DNA from: Adiantum capillus-veneris
Lineage: Eukaryota; Streptophyta; Polypodiopsida; Polypodiales; Pteridaceae
Assembly: GCA_014529385.2 (NCBI GenBank)
Contig: CM043954.1
Location: 1,904,501-1,968,500, forward strand
Direction: 5' to 3'
Length of the DNA stretch: 64,000 bases
Positions 50,641 through 61,683 of the stretch are shown here, piece by piece. The position numbers and the translations under genes were made by a program. Position 1 is the stretch's first letter. The number at the start of each line of letters is the position of its first letter. Below the pieces are notes generated by a model, which was given only the letters and a program-made list of their open reading frames with translations, made no database searches and had not been told where the DNA came from.

Positions 50641-50990
50641 GAGAGCAAGTCGGATGGTGGGCTCTGCAGGGTCGGGCGAGGGGGCTTCTGAGGAGTCCCT
50701 CTGGGCCGGAGCATGAGCCTCCATGTGTCTGCTCTTGTGTAGGAAAGGGGGGGTGTGAAGACTAACACCAGAACTCGGCGAGTAAAGTCCCAGCGAGAAC
50801 TCCACTGCAGGGTTGAGCAAGTGAGGCGTTCGGGGGGGGGGGGGGGGGGTGGCACGTGGCTGCGCACTGCAGGGGAGGGGCAGTGCGAAGCTATGCGGGG
50901 GGCGGGGGGCGATGGCGAGGGGGGTAGCGCACAGCAGCAACATCGAGCGTCCTTTTTCATCTTCATCGCTCTGTCTTACAGGGGCACAAA
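50641..50990 (-). pseudogene. Second LINE type, 5' start of ORF1
   Basis: The minus-strand frame reads SRHMEAHAPAQRDSSEAPSP and ends PDPAEPTIRLAL at the K insertion. In the reverse direction across the insertion it continues with SSTEQASLATEVES. A proline run from poly-G (50829-50848) and further low-complexity sequence lie upstream. Confidence 0.6.
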
Positions 50991-51270
50991 GCCATAAAGA
51001 ATCCGAGATTACACATGGGTTCTCGTGAGGAATCTGACAGAGATGGCACCTCCGAGTGGGAAGGCAAAGAAAAGTTGAAAATGTGGCGCGGCAACTGAAG
51101 AAAAGAATGAAGATTTAGGCAAATTTTTTTTTTCTGGACAAGTTTGCCAGAAACGAGTACAAATGTCTACTGCAGATTGGCATATGTGTGAATAGGTTGA
51201 TTAAGTACTCTAGGGACCCGACATTGGCGAAACACCTAAAGGATTACTCGATTGATAAGATGTCTTCGAG

Positions 51271-52130
51271 ATGGCGTGTGGCCATCGCTTCTCCTCTCAG
51301 GTAGGGAGGAAAGCCGAAAAGACAGACAAGTGCAAAAAAGCGGAACCTGTACTTGGAGAAAGACATGGACAAGCACTCTTGAAAAGAGGCACTTTCTACA
51401 GAGCCAACCAATATGACTTCCTCGAAGACAAGAACAAAAAAACAAAAGAATTTAAAGAAGGTGGACAGTTGGTTTGAATCCTTTTCTGGGTTCCGAGATG
51501 CTCGAACATGGTGGTCCACTCTTCTTCTGAGGATGGAAGCTTCAGTTAAATGGTTGAAATTCAAAAGGCTCTTTATTTTCTTCTTGCTTGACTCGGGAGT
51601 ACGAACGAGATATACGAACCGCTTGGAATCATCTTCGGATGACCAAGGGAGATTCTTTGGACTCTTATTGCGAGAGATTTTGGAAGTCTTTTGTACCAAC
51701 CTCTTCATTTATGAAGGTCTCTTTTAAGGAACAGATTGAGCGGTTTTGCTGTGGACTCTCAACAGCGATAGAGACTACTGTCTGGAACAAAAGTCGAATT
51801 CTATGCAAGAATTGATGGGTCATGCAAAACGGGGTTTTGCGATACATTCGGGAAATTCGACTTACCCCACTGATGAGATCTTGACTCAGAGATCCCAACA
51901 GACCTCTCACAATGAAAGTAGAAACAGAAACAATTCCCACGACAAGGAAAAGAAAGATACACGTCCCCGACAGACTCTTAGAGAAAGGGCTATCTATCTC
52001 AAAGAGGAGAAGTGTTTTGGTTGCGGGAATTCGGACACATCTCCGCAAAGTGCCCCAAAAAGGCACAACAAGAACAGACTGAAGACAAGCCAGAGAGTTC
52101 TAGAGTCGCAGAGGAACGTGGCAGAAAAGG
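51271..52130 (+). pseudogene. Ty3/gypsy Gag, family G, frameshifted
   Basis: Reads FYRANQYDFLEDKNKKTKEF, SFSGFRDARTWWSTLLLR, then in other frames DSLDSYCERFWKSFVPTSS and QIERFCCGLSTAIETTV and LMGHAKRGFAIHSGNSTYP. The zinc knuckle near 52010 is damaged (CFGCGNSDTS). A part of the capsid between FRDA and RTWW is deleted compared with 26205-27105. Confidence 0.85.
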
Positions 52131-52133
52131 CAG

Positions 52134-52595
52134 ATGAAAGCAGAATTGTTAGCACATTGCGTGGGGCCCGACACGAATCAGATGAATGAAAGTACAAAAC
52201 TTTGCCGCTCTTGGGGCAAAGTGAAAGATAAAGAAGCCCTCATTTTGTTTGATGGAGGAGCCAAGGCCAACTTCTTTTCACTTGAATTGGCGGCTCGATT
52301 TGGAATTACGCCGGACAAGCTGAGGCCACAGGCAGAGACAGTTCTAGCGGACAGGATGTTGCCATTACATCGATCATTGAAAAACTTTGTTTTCAATGTC
52401 AGGGGTGTTTAGGGCACGAGGACTTCTACGTAATACCCTTGGGAGGTTGTGACGTCCTCCTCGAAATCCCTTGGTACCACAAGAACAACGCCATGGTTGA
52501 CTATCGGGCTGAGAAAGCGATTTTGCAAGTGAAGGGCAAAGAGATTGTACTTGATGAAATTCAATTTCTTTACTCGATTTTCTGGAGAGAACTGA
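52134..52595 (+). pseudogene. Gypsy protease region
   Basis: Contains ALILFDGGAKANFFSLELAA followed by RFGI, equivalent to the active-site D-S/T-G-A of retroelement aspartic protease, with Gly in place of Ser/Thr. A stop near 52410 and a shift follow, then LGGCDVLLEIPWYHKNNAMV in another frame, the second conserved part (G-x-D-V-L-L-G-x-x-W). Confidence 0.75.
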
Positions 52596-53366
52596 ATGAT
52601 GATTGAAGGTCGAATATGTTTTGACCTTCACAAAGAACGCCAAGATTTTCTCCACACTCATGCCGATTGCTTTTCTGAGGGCCTGCTAGGCGAGTTGCCA
52701 CCAGCTCGTCGTGAGGATCATATCATTGATCTAATACCTGGAAGCACACCACCGAACCGGCCACCTTACCATGTGAGCCGAGCCCAGAATGAAGAGATTA
52801 TGAACCAAGTGAAAGACCTTTTGGAAAAGGGTCTTATCCAGCCGAGTACTTCACCCTACTGCTCTCCGGTGTTGTTGGTTTTAAAGAAAGACGGATCTTG
52901 GAGAATGTGCATTGATTATAGAGCTCTCAATAAAATCAACATCAAGAACAAATTTCCGATTCCGAGGATCGATGATATTCTTGACCGACTATTGGGATCC
53001 TCTTGTTTCAGTAGGATTGATTTGAAAAGCGGATATCATCAGATCAGAATCGCGCCAGGAGATGTCTACAATACATCTTTTCGAACGAGCTTCGGTTTAT
53101 ATGAATTTTTGGTGATGCCTTTTGGCCTTCGAGCGACTTTTAACCGAATGATGGACAGGATTTTCAGAGAGTACAGATCTTTTGTTGGCACTTTCTTTGA
53201 TGACATTATTGTCTTCTCCAAGGATGAGGCAGAATATAGACATCATTTGCTACAGGTCTTTCAGGCATTGCGAGATCACAAGTTGGTGATCAATGCCAAG
53301 AAGAGTGAATTTTTCTTACCGGAGGTACACTTTTTGGGACCCATCGTCTTAGCAGCAGGAGTATAG
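52596..53366 (+). pseudogene. Gypsy reverse transcriptase
   Basis: A 256-residue open segment. It reads [90 protein letters not shown] and the catalytic box [20 protein letters not shown]. It then continues [20 protein letters not shown] and stops at a TAG at 53364 that is in frame. The catalytic FDD replaces the commoner YVDD. It lies between protease and RNase H as in all Ty3/gypsy elements. Confidence 0.92.
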
Positions 53367-54126
53367 ATGGACCCGCCTAAGATTGAGACGATACGTGATT
53401 GGCCCGATTTGAAGAATGTCCATGAAGTTGGAAGCTTCTTGGGCTTCTGTTCTTACTACCGGCGGTTCATTAGAAAATTTGCAGAGATTGCTTCCCGTTC
53501 GCATATCTTGACACAGAAAGGAGTCCCTTTCTCATGGGGACCCACAGAGGTGACTGCCTTTCAGACTTTGAAAGAGAAATTGACTACAAGATCAGTTTTG
53601 ACTATGCCGGATTTGCAAAGTCATTCGAAGTATATTGTGATCCTTGTAGTAATAGTCTAAGTGCGGTCTTAATGCAAGAAGGCCATGTCATTGCCTATGA
53701 GAGCCGATTGTTTTGAAGGTCAGAATTGGCAGCACAGATTTATGAGAAAGAGCTTTTGGCAGTTATCCATGCTCTTACTCAGTGACGACATTACTCAGTG
53801 ACGACATTACCTACTCGGAGCCGATTTTACGGTCTTCACTAATCATCAGAGTTTACGCTACTTCTTGTCACAGAAGCAGCTTTCGGAAAAGCCGATGTAG
53901 TGGGCTAACATCTTGTCACAGTTTTACGTCCAGATTGTCCATGTGCAGGGATAAAAGAACTTGGTGGCAGATGCATTGTCCCGGAAGCCGTTAGTCTTAG
54001 CTATTTCCGTGATTCATTATAGAAGCTTCGAGGACATGGTCGATCAGTACGACACAGATCCACATTTTTTAGATATATTCGGTCGAATATAGAATGGGGA
54101 GGTAGTAGCGGGATATTCCATTCGGG
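53367..54126 (+). pseudogene. Gypsy RT thumb, RNase H and connection
   Basis: Reads KIETIRDWPDLKNVHEVGSF and LGFCSYYRRFIRKFAEIASR, then in other frames FEVYCDPCSNSLSAVLMQEG and VIAYESRLF. A 16-bp tandem duplication of ttactcagtgacgaca lies near 53776-53810. Confidence 0.88.
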
Positions 54127-55130
54127 ATGGCTACTTTAATGAAGAAAACGATGTTGTGCGTTACACAGCCGTTGAGGGAAAAGGTTCTAACCGAATGCCA
54201 CTGTCCACCATTTACGGGTCACCGCGGCATTGATACCACCTTGAAAGGTATGGAGCGATACTTCTTTTGGCCAAGACTCAAGAAGGACGTGGACGATTTT
54301 ATACGCAGTTGCTTGGTATGCCAGAAGGTTAAGTTTGACAGTCATAAAGCATAGGGATTGTTACTACCTTTACCCATTCCCACCCGCCCCTTGGAAAGTA
54401 TTGCAATTGATTTCATTTTTGATCTCTCGAAGACATAGAGTGGGCACGATGGTATCTGGACTGTTATTGACAGATTTAGCAAGCAAGCTCATTTCATTCC
54501 AGTGAAGAAAACAATCAAGCCGGATCATTTAGCGAGACTGTTCATTGCCTAGATATTCAGATTACATGGCATGCATAAGGCAACAGTCTTTAACAGAGAT
54601 CCGTGATTCACGAGTTTGTTTTGGAAGGCTATTTAAGAGAACATTGGCACAAGGTTGCAGTTCTCGTCATCTTTCCACCCGAAGACAGATAGGCAATCTG
54701 AGATTGCAAATTCAGTTGTACTGGATTTATTGAAGTCTTACATATCGGAAGACTCAATGGGAAAAGTTTTTGCCTTTGGTGGAATTTGCCTACAATAACA
54801 CGATTCACTCTTCGACAGGAAAGGCGCTCTTTGAAATTATTGAAGGTGCTCCGAAGGTTCCACCCTTCCTAAGCACGAAAGATAAGATTTTTGAAGCCGA
54901 CCAATACACGAAGGACTTGGACACTGCTTTTGCCAAGGTCCGGGAGGCTTTAGAGAAATCTCAAGAAAGACACAAAAATGCAGCATATCGACACCATCGC
55001 GATTTGAAATTAAAGGAAGACGATTGGGTTCTCTTACGTTTTGAGAAGGCACGCCTGAGAAAGAAAAAGGGAAAGGAGTGGCTTTTTCCAAAGCTTAGCC
55101 TGAGATACTATGGACCTTTCTAGATAAAAG
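54127..55130 (+). pseudogene. Gypsy integrase
   Basis: The zinc-binding part ECHCPPFTGHRGIDTTLKGM with SCLVCQKVKF gives the HHCC set. The core has DGIWTVIDRFSKQAHFIPVK, FNRDP, SSFHPKTDRQSEIANSVV and LVEFAYNNTIHSSTGKALFE, with several stops. The first and second catalytic Asp positions are recognisable. Confidence 0.88.
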
Positions 55131-55465
55131 AAAAGATAAATGATGTCTCCTTTAGACTGAAGCTGCCCGATACTTGGATAATTCACAATGCCTTTCATGT
55201 GAGTCTCTTGAAGCCTTTTAAAGGCAATGTGCCCGATGATGGGGAGCCAGATGAGCAACCCGAAGTGGAGGAAAGCGAGGAGATACTCGTTCCAGAACAG
55301 ATACTGGCACATAAAGATAGAAAGATTAAAGGTAAAGTGATTAGACGGTTCTTGGTTATATTCAAGAACTATCCTGCATTGGATGCGAAGTGGATGGAGG
55401 AAGAGGACCTAGCAAATACTTCTCAGATTGTGGAACTTTACCTTGAAGCCTTCAGTTTAGTATAG
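55131..55465 (+). pseudogene. Gypsy integrase C-terminus with chromodomain-like end
   Basis: Reads [20 protein letters not shown] and [20 protein letters not shown], then RRFLVIFKNYPALDAKWMEE. The last segment sits where chromoviruses carry a chromodomain (V-x-W-K/x-x-x-x-x-x-x-x-W), here diverged. It ends at a TAG, and the 3' UTR follows. Confidence 0.82.
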
Positions 55466-56067
55466 TCTACTCTGATAGAACCCCGATTTCAGCATGGGCG
55501 GATCTAGTGCAGTGGGCATGCACTAGATTCACCCATGCACAGGAGGGGAGTCACTCCGCTCCTTTGTCAATAGATTTCCCTGATTTTTGATATAGAGTCA
55601 CTGATGTCCCTTTGGGTTTCAGGAATACTTTTGGGCTGACAGTATTCTGCTGAATGACTTTATGAACTGGAATTCCCGATAATCAATATGATACTGATTG
55701 ATTTGTACTTGACTTGTTTAGGTGCAGGAACTGATAGATGAAATGACTGCAGCATTTCGGTCTCATAAATCTCTATAGACATGATTGCAATATGGATTAG
55801 TTAATCGAGCATCTGTGAGGTCCCGACTGGATCTAGATGCGATTGCTAAATACATTGCCGATTAATCATGGTCTGAGATTTGGAATGATTTTGAATGTGA
55901 TTTGTGATGTGATGTCCTGTGATGTGACTGTCGATTGATACATGTGCTAGATGTGTTGTGCCTAGTGTGTTGGTACTAACAGTCAGTGTCTGCTAAGACA
56001 GTTTATGGCCTCTGTTTGTTTTGCAGGCGTAATCGAGGGTGATTACAATGCTTTCAAGAGGGGGGTA
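55466..56067 (+). other. Gypsy family G 3' UTR and polypurine tract
   Basis: Parallels 27360-27856 and the reverse of 20840-21400. It ends with ctttcaagagggggta (polypurine tract, about 56053-56067). Confidence 0.8.
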
Positions 56068-56620
56068 TGTCACAAAATGGTGAGTGGCAGCAGACCCGGA
56101 CACACCTCGACTGGCTGGTAGTACACATGGAAGATAGTATGGCAGTTCTGGAAATTCCGGCGCAAAACCCGCTGACAGGCTAACGTGGCATCCGTACGAA
56201 ATTTCCGTAAATCACGGTGCAAAAAGCGAGCAGTACGGATCTACGATGGCTGAAAAATTTACTGGCAGCTTTTGGGGCTTCTTGCTTTATTTTTGAGAAG
56301 CTTTTAAGTTAAAGAGCTTTTGATTTTGGGGCTTTGCTTTTGGGCATCCCTTGTAACAATAAATAAGTGGGCAGGGCCTCATTTCTCAGAGCATCTGGAC
56401 GCAGAGTCTGAGAGTGAGCACCTACCCACTCTCTTGTACTTTCAACACAGATTTATACAAAGAGAAATACCGAAAGGGGTGCCAGTCTTTGGGGCCAATA
56501 TCTCTAGGCACGGAACTACGCCGGGCTGTGTCGGTTGAATTGTGAAATGTGAACTGTTTTGAAGTGAATCTTTGCTATGTCGCGGTAGAATCTTGACTTG
56601 GGGTGTCCAAGTTTGTTACA
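56068..56620 (+). mobile_element. Family G 3' LTR
   Basis: 553 bp, tgtcacaaaatggtg to ccaagtttgttaca. The matching 5' LTR of this element (expected before 51271) is absent, so the element is 5'-truncated. Confidence 0.85.
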
Positions 56621-57337
56621 TCTTGCCTCATGCTAGCCTACCGAGTGGGCACACCGTGTAACTAGCACCGCCGAGAAGGTACGACTATCTCAGATATGGC
56701 CGGGCACACCGAAAAAACAGCCTCACTCCCTAAAGTGCTCATGGGAAATATTGGAGCTACCGCCGGACAGAAATGTAACTCTTACAGGAGAGCCTTTTGA
56801 ATCATATTTAGTTTTTTTTGGTTTCATGTGCCATATGTGGCACACCTCTGCAAGTGGAATGTACAAGCATTTCATGGATGTATTGGTCGTCTTTGTCCTC
56901 CAAAGGGACATTAATCTAATCTCTGTGTGTGCGCGCGCGCGTGTGTGTGTACGATAAAAATAATCAAGAATACATAAAAATGTCCCAGAATAATAAAAGT
57001 GATCAAAAGAGGTTAAATGCATGTGTAAGACCAAAGAGGCCATACCAACCACAAATTGCAGCCCAAATGCGACCATTTAGTGGTGGCAAAATCTCTAACA
57101 TAGAAGTCTCTCGCAAGAACCTAAGCGTTTGATTAATTAGTCTGTGCATTTAAGAATTAGGCATTCACATTGTTTATTGTCTTTTTTAAGTCATTGCCAG
57201 CTTTTGGGTGCTAGTAACCCTTCTATTCATGGTTGAGAAATCTTCTTGTCTGCTTTATTGTTTCCATCTGATATTGGCACTAAACTTTTGGATACTTTGT
57301 TTTATATTAAACTGCTTACGTGTCTATGCTCTTACAG
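56621..57337. other. End of murC intron 2, no element recognised
   Basis: Probably original intron sequence. An alternating gcgcgcgcgtgtgtgtgt tract lies at 56930-56950. The pyrimidine-rich acceptor tail precedes 57337. Confidence 0.5.
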
Positions 57338-57408
57338 ACACAAGAGGGGATCATGGCTTGCCCAAACAACTTGTGATCATGATTTGATTGCTGTAAGCGG
57401 CTCTCATG
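57338..57408 (+). CDS. murC: MurC-like Mur ligase, exon 3 (partial gene, continues beyond window)
   Basis: The acceptor TGCTCTTACAG ends at 57337. Adding the first base here to the AT left by exon 2 gives an ATA codon, and the frame continues HKRGSWLAQTTCDHDLIAVSGSHG. This is the expected next block of MurC: K/R-R-x-x-x-L-A, then H-x-I-A-V-x-G-T/S-H-G, which leads into the ATP-binding P-loop GxHGKT/ST. A GT donor at 57409 splits the last glycine codon (phase 1), so the Lys-Ser/Thr-Thr of the P-loop should start exon 4. I found no such exon in the remaining 6.6 kb. Exons 1-3 encode 192 residues; the family is usually about 450-500 residues before any transit peptide. Confidence 0.8.
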
Positions 57409-58315
57409 GTACATTTCCTCACTCTTGCCTTGGCTTTGTGTTCTTTGCTGCATATGTGAGGATTGTTACAGTTTTTGTTCTTGGAAATAAAAATTTAAGG
57501 TTTGCCACTACAATAATTTTTGGCCACATTGTAGTCATGAAAGTTTTAACCTGGAAAGTCAAGTTGGGGCTGAGCCTTTGAAACAACTTCTTTACCATGC
57601 TTTGTCACGGGCCTCTCCTCTGTTTGGGTCTATGGATAGTGCCGGAGCTTGGCGCTCGACCATCGGATACATCTTTATAGATGCTCCTTATGGATATGTC
57701 TCATTTGTCACTCTTTATGTGTTGCTTGTTGGATATCTGGATGAATTTGTGCCTTGCTTTGATTCGGTACCCACCTTTTTGTGTAAAGGAGGTAGCGAGG
57801 CAGGCTCTAGGGTTGCTTTTCGCCGGGCATTTTACCCATTTTGGGATAGTTTGCCGATTTTTTACGGGTGAAAATGTGAGTTACCCTTCAAAAAATACAC
57901 TAAAATGCTTGGAAAACCATAAAGTCTTGGAAATTTGAAGGGCAAGGATGCCTATCAAAAATCAACCCTGGAGGCAGCCACTTGTTTTGAATTCATGTGT
58001 GTTACCCGCGTGCAATGTAATAGACAGAACATATGAATAAATACTTCATTGCTGACGGGTAAGATACAAAAGACCAAGAAACACAAAAATAATACTACTA
58101 TTCATCATCATCCAATTACATAGAACAGAATGAACATTACATCCATACATCTACATAGCACACAATGTGCGTTTGACTAATAGACCTCTTCTGACACATT
58201 GATACAAATAGTTGCACCGTTTTTGATCTGCACTCATACCGTTTCACACTTCTAGTAAGGTTCCTCCGGCCTAACATTTGGTACGCACGGAGGACCTGAC
58301 CCCACATTACAAGAA
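57409..58315 (+). other. Start of murC intron 3; no further exon recognised
   Basis: Begins GTACAT. Short open segments on + (to 57871) show no Mur ligase motifs: no K-S/T-T-T P-loop continuation, no EADE motif. I therefore leave them unassigned. Confidence 0.5.
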
Positions 58316-58585
58316 TTAATCCCCTTCAAAGGAATCCGCAGGTGGGACAAGAGGGGGAGGTGGGTTTGGGTTTACATAAGGCCGCAACTGCGCGAATGGT
58401 TGATAATTCGGGTAATGTCTCCGCAACAAGGTAGATGCCTCTGTCCACCATGGAGGAGCCGGAGGATTGAACAGGCTAAGAGAATTCACACACTGATTTA
58501 GGAAGAAAGCTGTTCGCCGAAAAAGAGTTCTGTACTTCTTAACACTATGTTTCTGCGTTGCCACTTCCTCCTTCAACTGTTTCTC
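58316..58585 (-). pseudogene. C-terminal part of coiled-coil ORF of a gypsy-like element
   Basis: Minus-strand frame with KKYRTLFRRTAFFLNQCVNS, FNPPAPPWWTEASTLLRRHY and a proline-rich end (NPNPPPPLVPPADSFEGD) with its stop at 58316. Upstream, after removal of the LTR element at 58591-61657, it continues a helical, K/E-rich region (TKEEKQLKEEVATQ) that joins the coiled-coil segment at 61684-62208, with a small frame shift. The family is unrecognised. Confidence 0.5.
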
Positions 58586-58590
58586 CTCCT

Positions 58591-59002
58591 TGCTAGATTT
58601 ACACCACTCTGTTGCTTCATAGGTCTAGGGCATACTTGTACGGCTAGTATGTCTCCGGGCTGGCCACCCATAGTCTAGGTTGTACCTGGTCCGCCGGCCG
58701 CCCACTTTTGTCCGGGCGCCCACATATATTTCCATATATCATTTTTCTGTTGGGTCGTGGGGATTTTTATCAGGGCTCGCCCTATCTCCCCTTGGGCACC
58801 TATTTATGGAGCCGGGGGGGTATCCACTTCCACATCTCACAAAGATCACACATCTGATTGTATTGGGTCTTGTGCTCATGGTAGTCATGGGGGGTTGAAG
58901 TTGAATGAACGCCCTCTCTTCACCATCTCTAGCGTTTGTGTCTACTGTCTCTCTCTCTCTCTCTTCTCCTCTCTCACACTTCCGCACACGCGCCCTCTCA
59001 CA
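58591..59002 (+). repeat. 5' LTR of the 3.07-kb element
   Basis: Partner of 61235-61657. Contains a (CT)n stretch and gggcacctatttatggagc, a TATA-like context. Confidence 0.9.
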
Positions 59003-59436
59003 TGGTATCAGTCACCAGGTCACATGGTATCAGCAGTGATCCAAGGGCACATCATCGCATGAGGTTCTCCTCTCAAGGTCAGCATAACCAGCGTTTTCAT
59101 GCAAAATCTGCCAGCCTTTTGCAAACAACCATGCATGCGATGAGATCTGCGTTTTTCGTCGCGGAGGATCTTCCTCCACCTTCGTTTTTGCAGATCAGGT
59201 GAGCGTTTTTGCATCAGGCTGCTAGCGCTTCACTTCTGGGATCATTTCATCGCCGGAAATCTCCTCTACTCCATCTGCGTTTTTGGGTTTTCAGCCCATT
59301 TTCGGCGGTTTTATTGGTCACTTTGTGTCGTTGACACCTTCCACAAGTTGCTCGGCACCTAGGGACCAGGGTACCCATCAAGCTTTTGTTTTTTCAGCAA
59401 ACATAAGGTTTTTGGTGCCAAAAAAGTGCAGCAAAA

Positions 59437-60451
59437 GTGGGCTGCAAATTGACTTGCGTTTTTGCAGCAAGAGGGCAACGCTCAGCTTCTGGACCCCAGA
59501 TCTCGCCACCACCCACCCGGCTTTGCATCTGGTGCATTGCCGGCGAGTATCCTCTCCGTCTTCATCAGATTTCAGCCATTACCCCTTGCTGTTTTCTCTG
59601 TTTTCAGCCTGTTTGGGGCAGTGATAGTGATTTACCACCCTTCTCATACTCCTCTGCACCGCTCCGGACCATGCCGGGAGAGTACGAGCTCACTGAAAAT
59701 CGCTGGACAGCAGCATTTTCATCAGCTCGTAGTTGCATTTTTGGGTGGACAACAGCCACATGGTTTGAGTTTTTCATAGAGGATGAAGTTAACTCCTGCC
59801 AGGACACCATCCGATGGTGGTCCACGCGGTCTCTCAGTGATTGCTGTAGTACACGGTATCTTCGACGTTGGCTTGATCATCTACAGGTGTACGATCCTTG
59901 GGAGATCCATTCATTCCAGCCATCATTCGGCGGTTGCGCACTCTAGAGGGGGTGGTGACTTGTGGTTTGCCATGGACACACTAATGCACTCATCAGAGGA
60001 GTTCACATGAGATATGGCCATGCTCATTGCATATGGGATTCCAACATTCCAAGAGAGGACGCCACCATCCTTGGTGGACAGACACTTACCACTTGACCTT
60101 GACACATCAGATCACTTGCTTACACAAGAGCATCTACATGGACTTAGGGAGAGGATCTTGGATCTCTTCTTGGACAGGTTCATTGCTTGGATCTACAGAC
60201 TGGAGTGGGAATTCAGTGATTCGGACTCTCTTGGAGAGTTTACCCGCAAGATGCAGGAGATCAAGCATCATTACGCAACTACATCCGGAGTCACCCGGAG
60301 CTTGGCTTGGATGGTAGTGCAGTTGCTCTTCCACACTCCTGATCATTTGGATTGCTACCTTTCAGAGTTGCTTACACTCAACCTCGGTAACCTTACAGCA
60401 GACTTATCCCCCGACCGGGGCAATAGGCCACTCCCACCTCATTCACATTGA
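59437..60451 (+). other. Interior frames of the 3.07-kb element, unrecognised
   Basis: Two consecutive open stretches on +, 59437-59946 and 60014-60451 (145 codons, with HLHGLRERILDLFLDRFIAW, RLEWEFSDSDSLGEFTRKMQ and QLLFHTPDHLDCYLSELL). The second has the helical look of a degenerate copia Gag, but no conserved block is intact. A segment around aggacaccatccgatggtgg and tccacgcggtct (59797-59850) recurs diverged at 60648-60700. Confidence 0.35.
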
Positions 60452-61234
60452 GAGCCACACTGAGATACGGTTTGGTGGCGTTGTTGGCGCGGAATTTGTT
60501 TTGGTTGACATCGGAGGATTGGAGGCAGGAGATACAGGCAAGACGGCACAGATAGATTGGTTTGGTCTTTCCTCTTCTCAGAGGATCTTTACAGTGCAGA
60601 TTGTTGAGTCTGACTTTCCCCTCATCTTGGATTACCCTACCTACTGACAGGACACCATCCGGTGGTGGTCCGTGTGGTCTATCGATGACTGCTGCAGCTT
60701 ACGGTAGCTTCTACAGTGCAGACTGCTTAGTCTGGCTTTCTTTGATTCGGAGGAAGATTACCGTGCAGATTGCTATATCTAGCCTTCTTGGAGTTTTACA
60801 CAGCTTAGCCAACTGGCCACCTTTAGTTGCAGGTTCATGCATTGACAAACTTTTGGTCATTCTCATGACGGTTCGTGGGCTTCTCCATTTTCTCCAGACG
60901 GTTTGACTATAGACACCACAAATCCTATTGGGCAGGACACTTGCAGGTCTATTGGCACTTCTTTTACGACAAGGAGTTGTTTTCACACTCAGTTCGGGAC
61001 CTTCACGCAGTATCTTCACCCTGTATTGGCGGAGTACAGCAGTTTGCTACACTGCTCGCGACGGCACTTTACCATGGAGATCTCGCGGTGGTTGGGACAC
61101 CCCAGACTGCTGCTACACTCGTGGAGTTCGCCGGAGTATTGTCCTTCAGTGGACATCGCAACAGACATCTTCATCATTTGCCTCACATCTTCGGCTTCAT
61201 GCGGTTTGTTTCAGCATCCGGTGCTGAGAGGGGG

Positions 61235-61657
61235 TGTTAGATTTACACCACTCTGCTGCTTCAGAGGTCTAGGGCATACTTGTATGGCTAGTATGTCTCC
61301 GGACTGGCCACCCATAGTCTAGGTTGTACCTGGTCCGGCTGCCCGAGTTTGAGGCCGGGGCACCCACTTTTGTCCGGGCGTCCACATATATTTCCATAGA
61401 TCATTTTTCTGTTGGGTCATGGGGATTTTTATCAGGCCTTGCCCTACCTCCCCTTGGGCACCTATTTATAGAGCCAGGGGTTACCCACTTCCACATCTCA
61501 CAAAGATCACACATCTGATTGTATTTGGTCTTCTGCTTATGGTAGTCATGGGGGGCTGATCTCCCGCTCTTCACCATCTCTAGCGTTTGTGTCTACTGTC
61601 TCTCTCTCTCTCTCTCTCTCCTCCTCTCTCACGCTTCCGCACATGCGCCATCTCACA
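61235..61657 (+). repeat. 3' LTR of the 3.07-kb element
   Basis: Starts tgttagatttacacc right after the polypurine tract and ends gccatctcaca, followed by the duplication ctcct. Confidence 0.9.
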
Positions 61658-61683
61658 CTCCTTGGTTAGCAACACTTGCGTTT

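Larger units (their letters stand above)
9373..57337 (+). other. Giant murC intron 2, about 48 kb, filled with nested retrotransposons
   Basis: The donor GTATGT (9373) and acceptor CTTACAG (57337) join exons 2 and 3 in a compatible phase and restore the MurC motif order. Nearly all of the 47,965 bases between them can be assigned to LINEs, Ty3/gypsy and Ty1/copia elements, solo LTRs, microsatellites and their decay products. The alternative is that exon 3 belongs to a separate pseudogene copy. Matching phases, orientation and motif order, with no stop codons in any exon, argue for a single gene. Confidence 0.7.
58591..61657 (+). mobile_element. Complete 3.07-kb LTR element without recognised gag/pol, TSD ctcct
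   Basis: LTRs 58591-59002 (412 bp) and 61235-61657 (423 bp) begin tgctagattt/tgttagattt and end ctctcaca/atctcaca. The target duplication ctcct is exact at 58586-58590 and 61658-61662. A primer-binding site TGGTATCAG starts at 59003 and is repeated at 59025. A polypurine tract (ctgagaggggg) ends at 61234. The 2.2-kb interior has no capsid, protease, RT or integrase motif that I recognise. It belongs to the LARD class by structure. Confidence 0.9.

Noticed and set aside
57578-57871. 97-codon + strand frame after murC exon 3 as exon 4
   Set aside because: No P-loop KST/KTT, no EADE or other Mur ligase motifs, and no suitable acceptor with phase 1 that gives them.
58316-58585. Envelope or coat protein of an integrated virus
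   Set aside because: No signal peptide, transmembrane segment or known coat motif; only helix and proline-rich sequence are visible.
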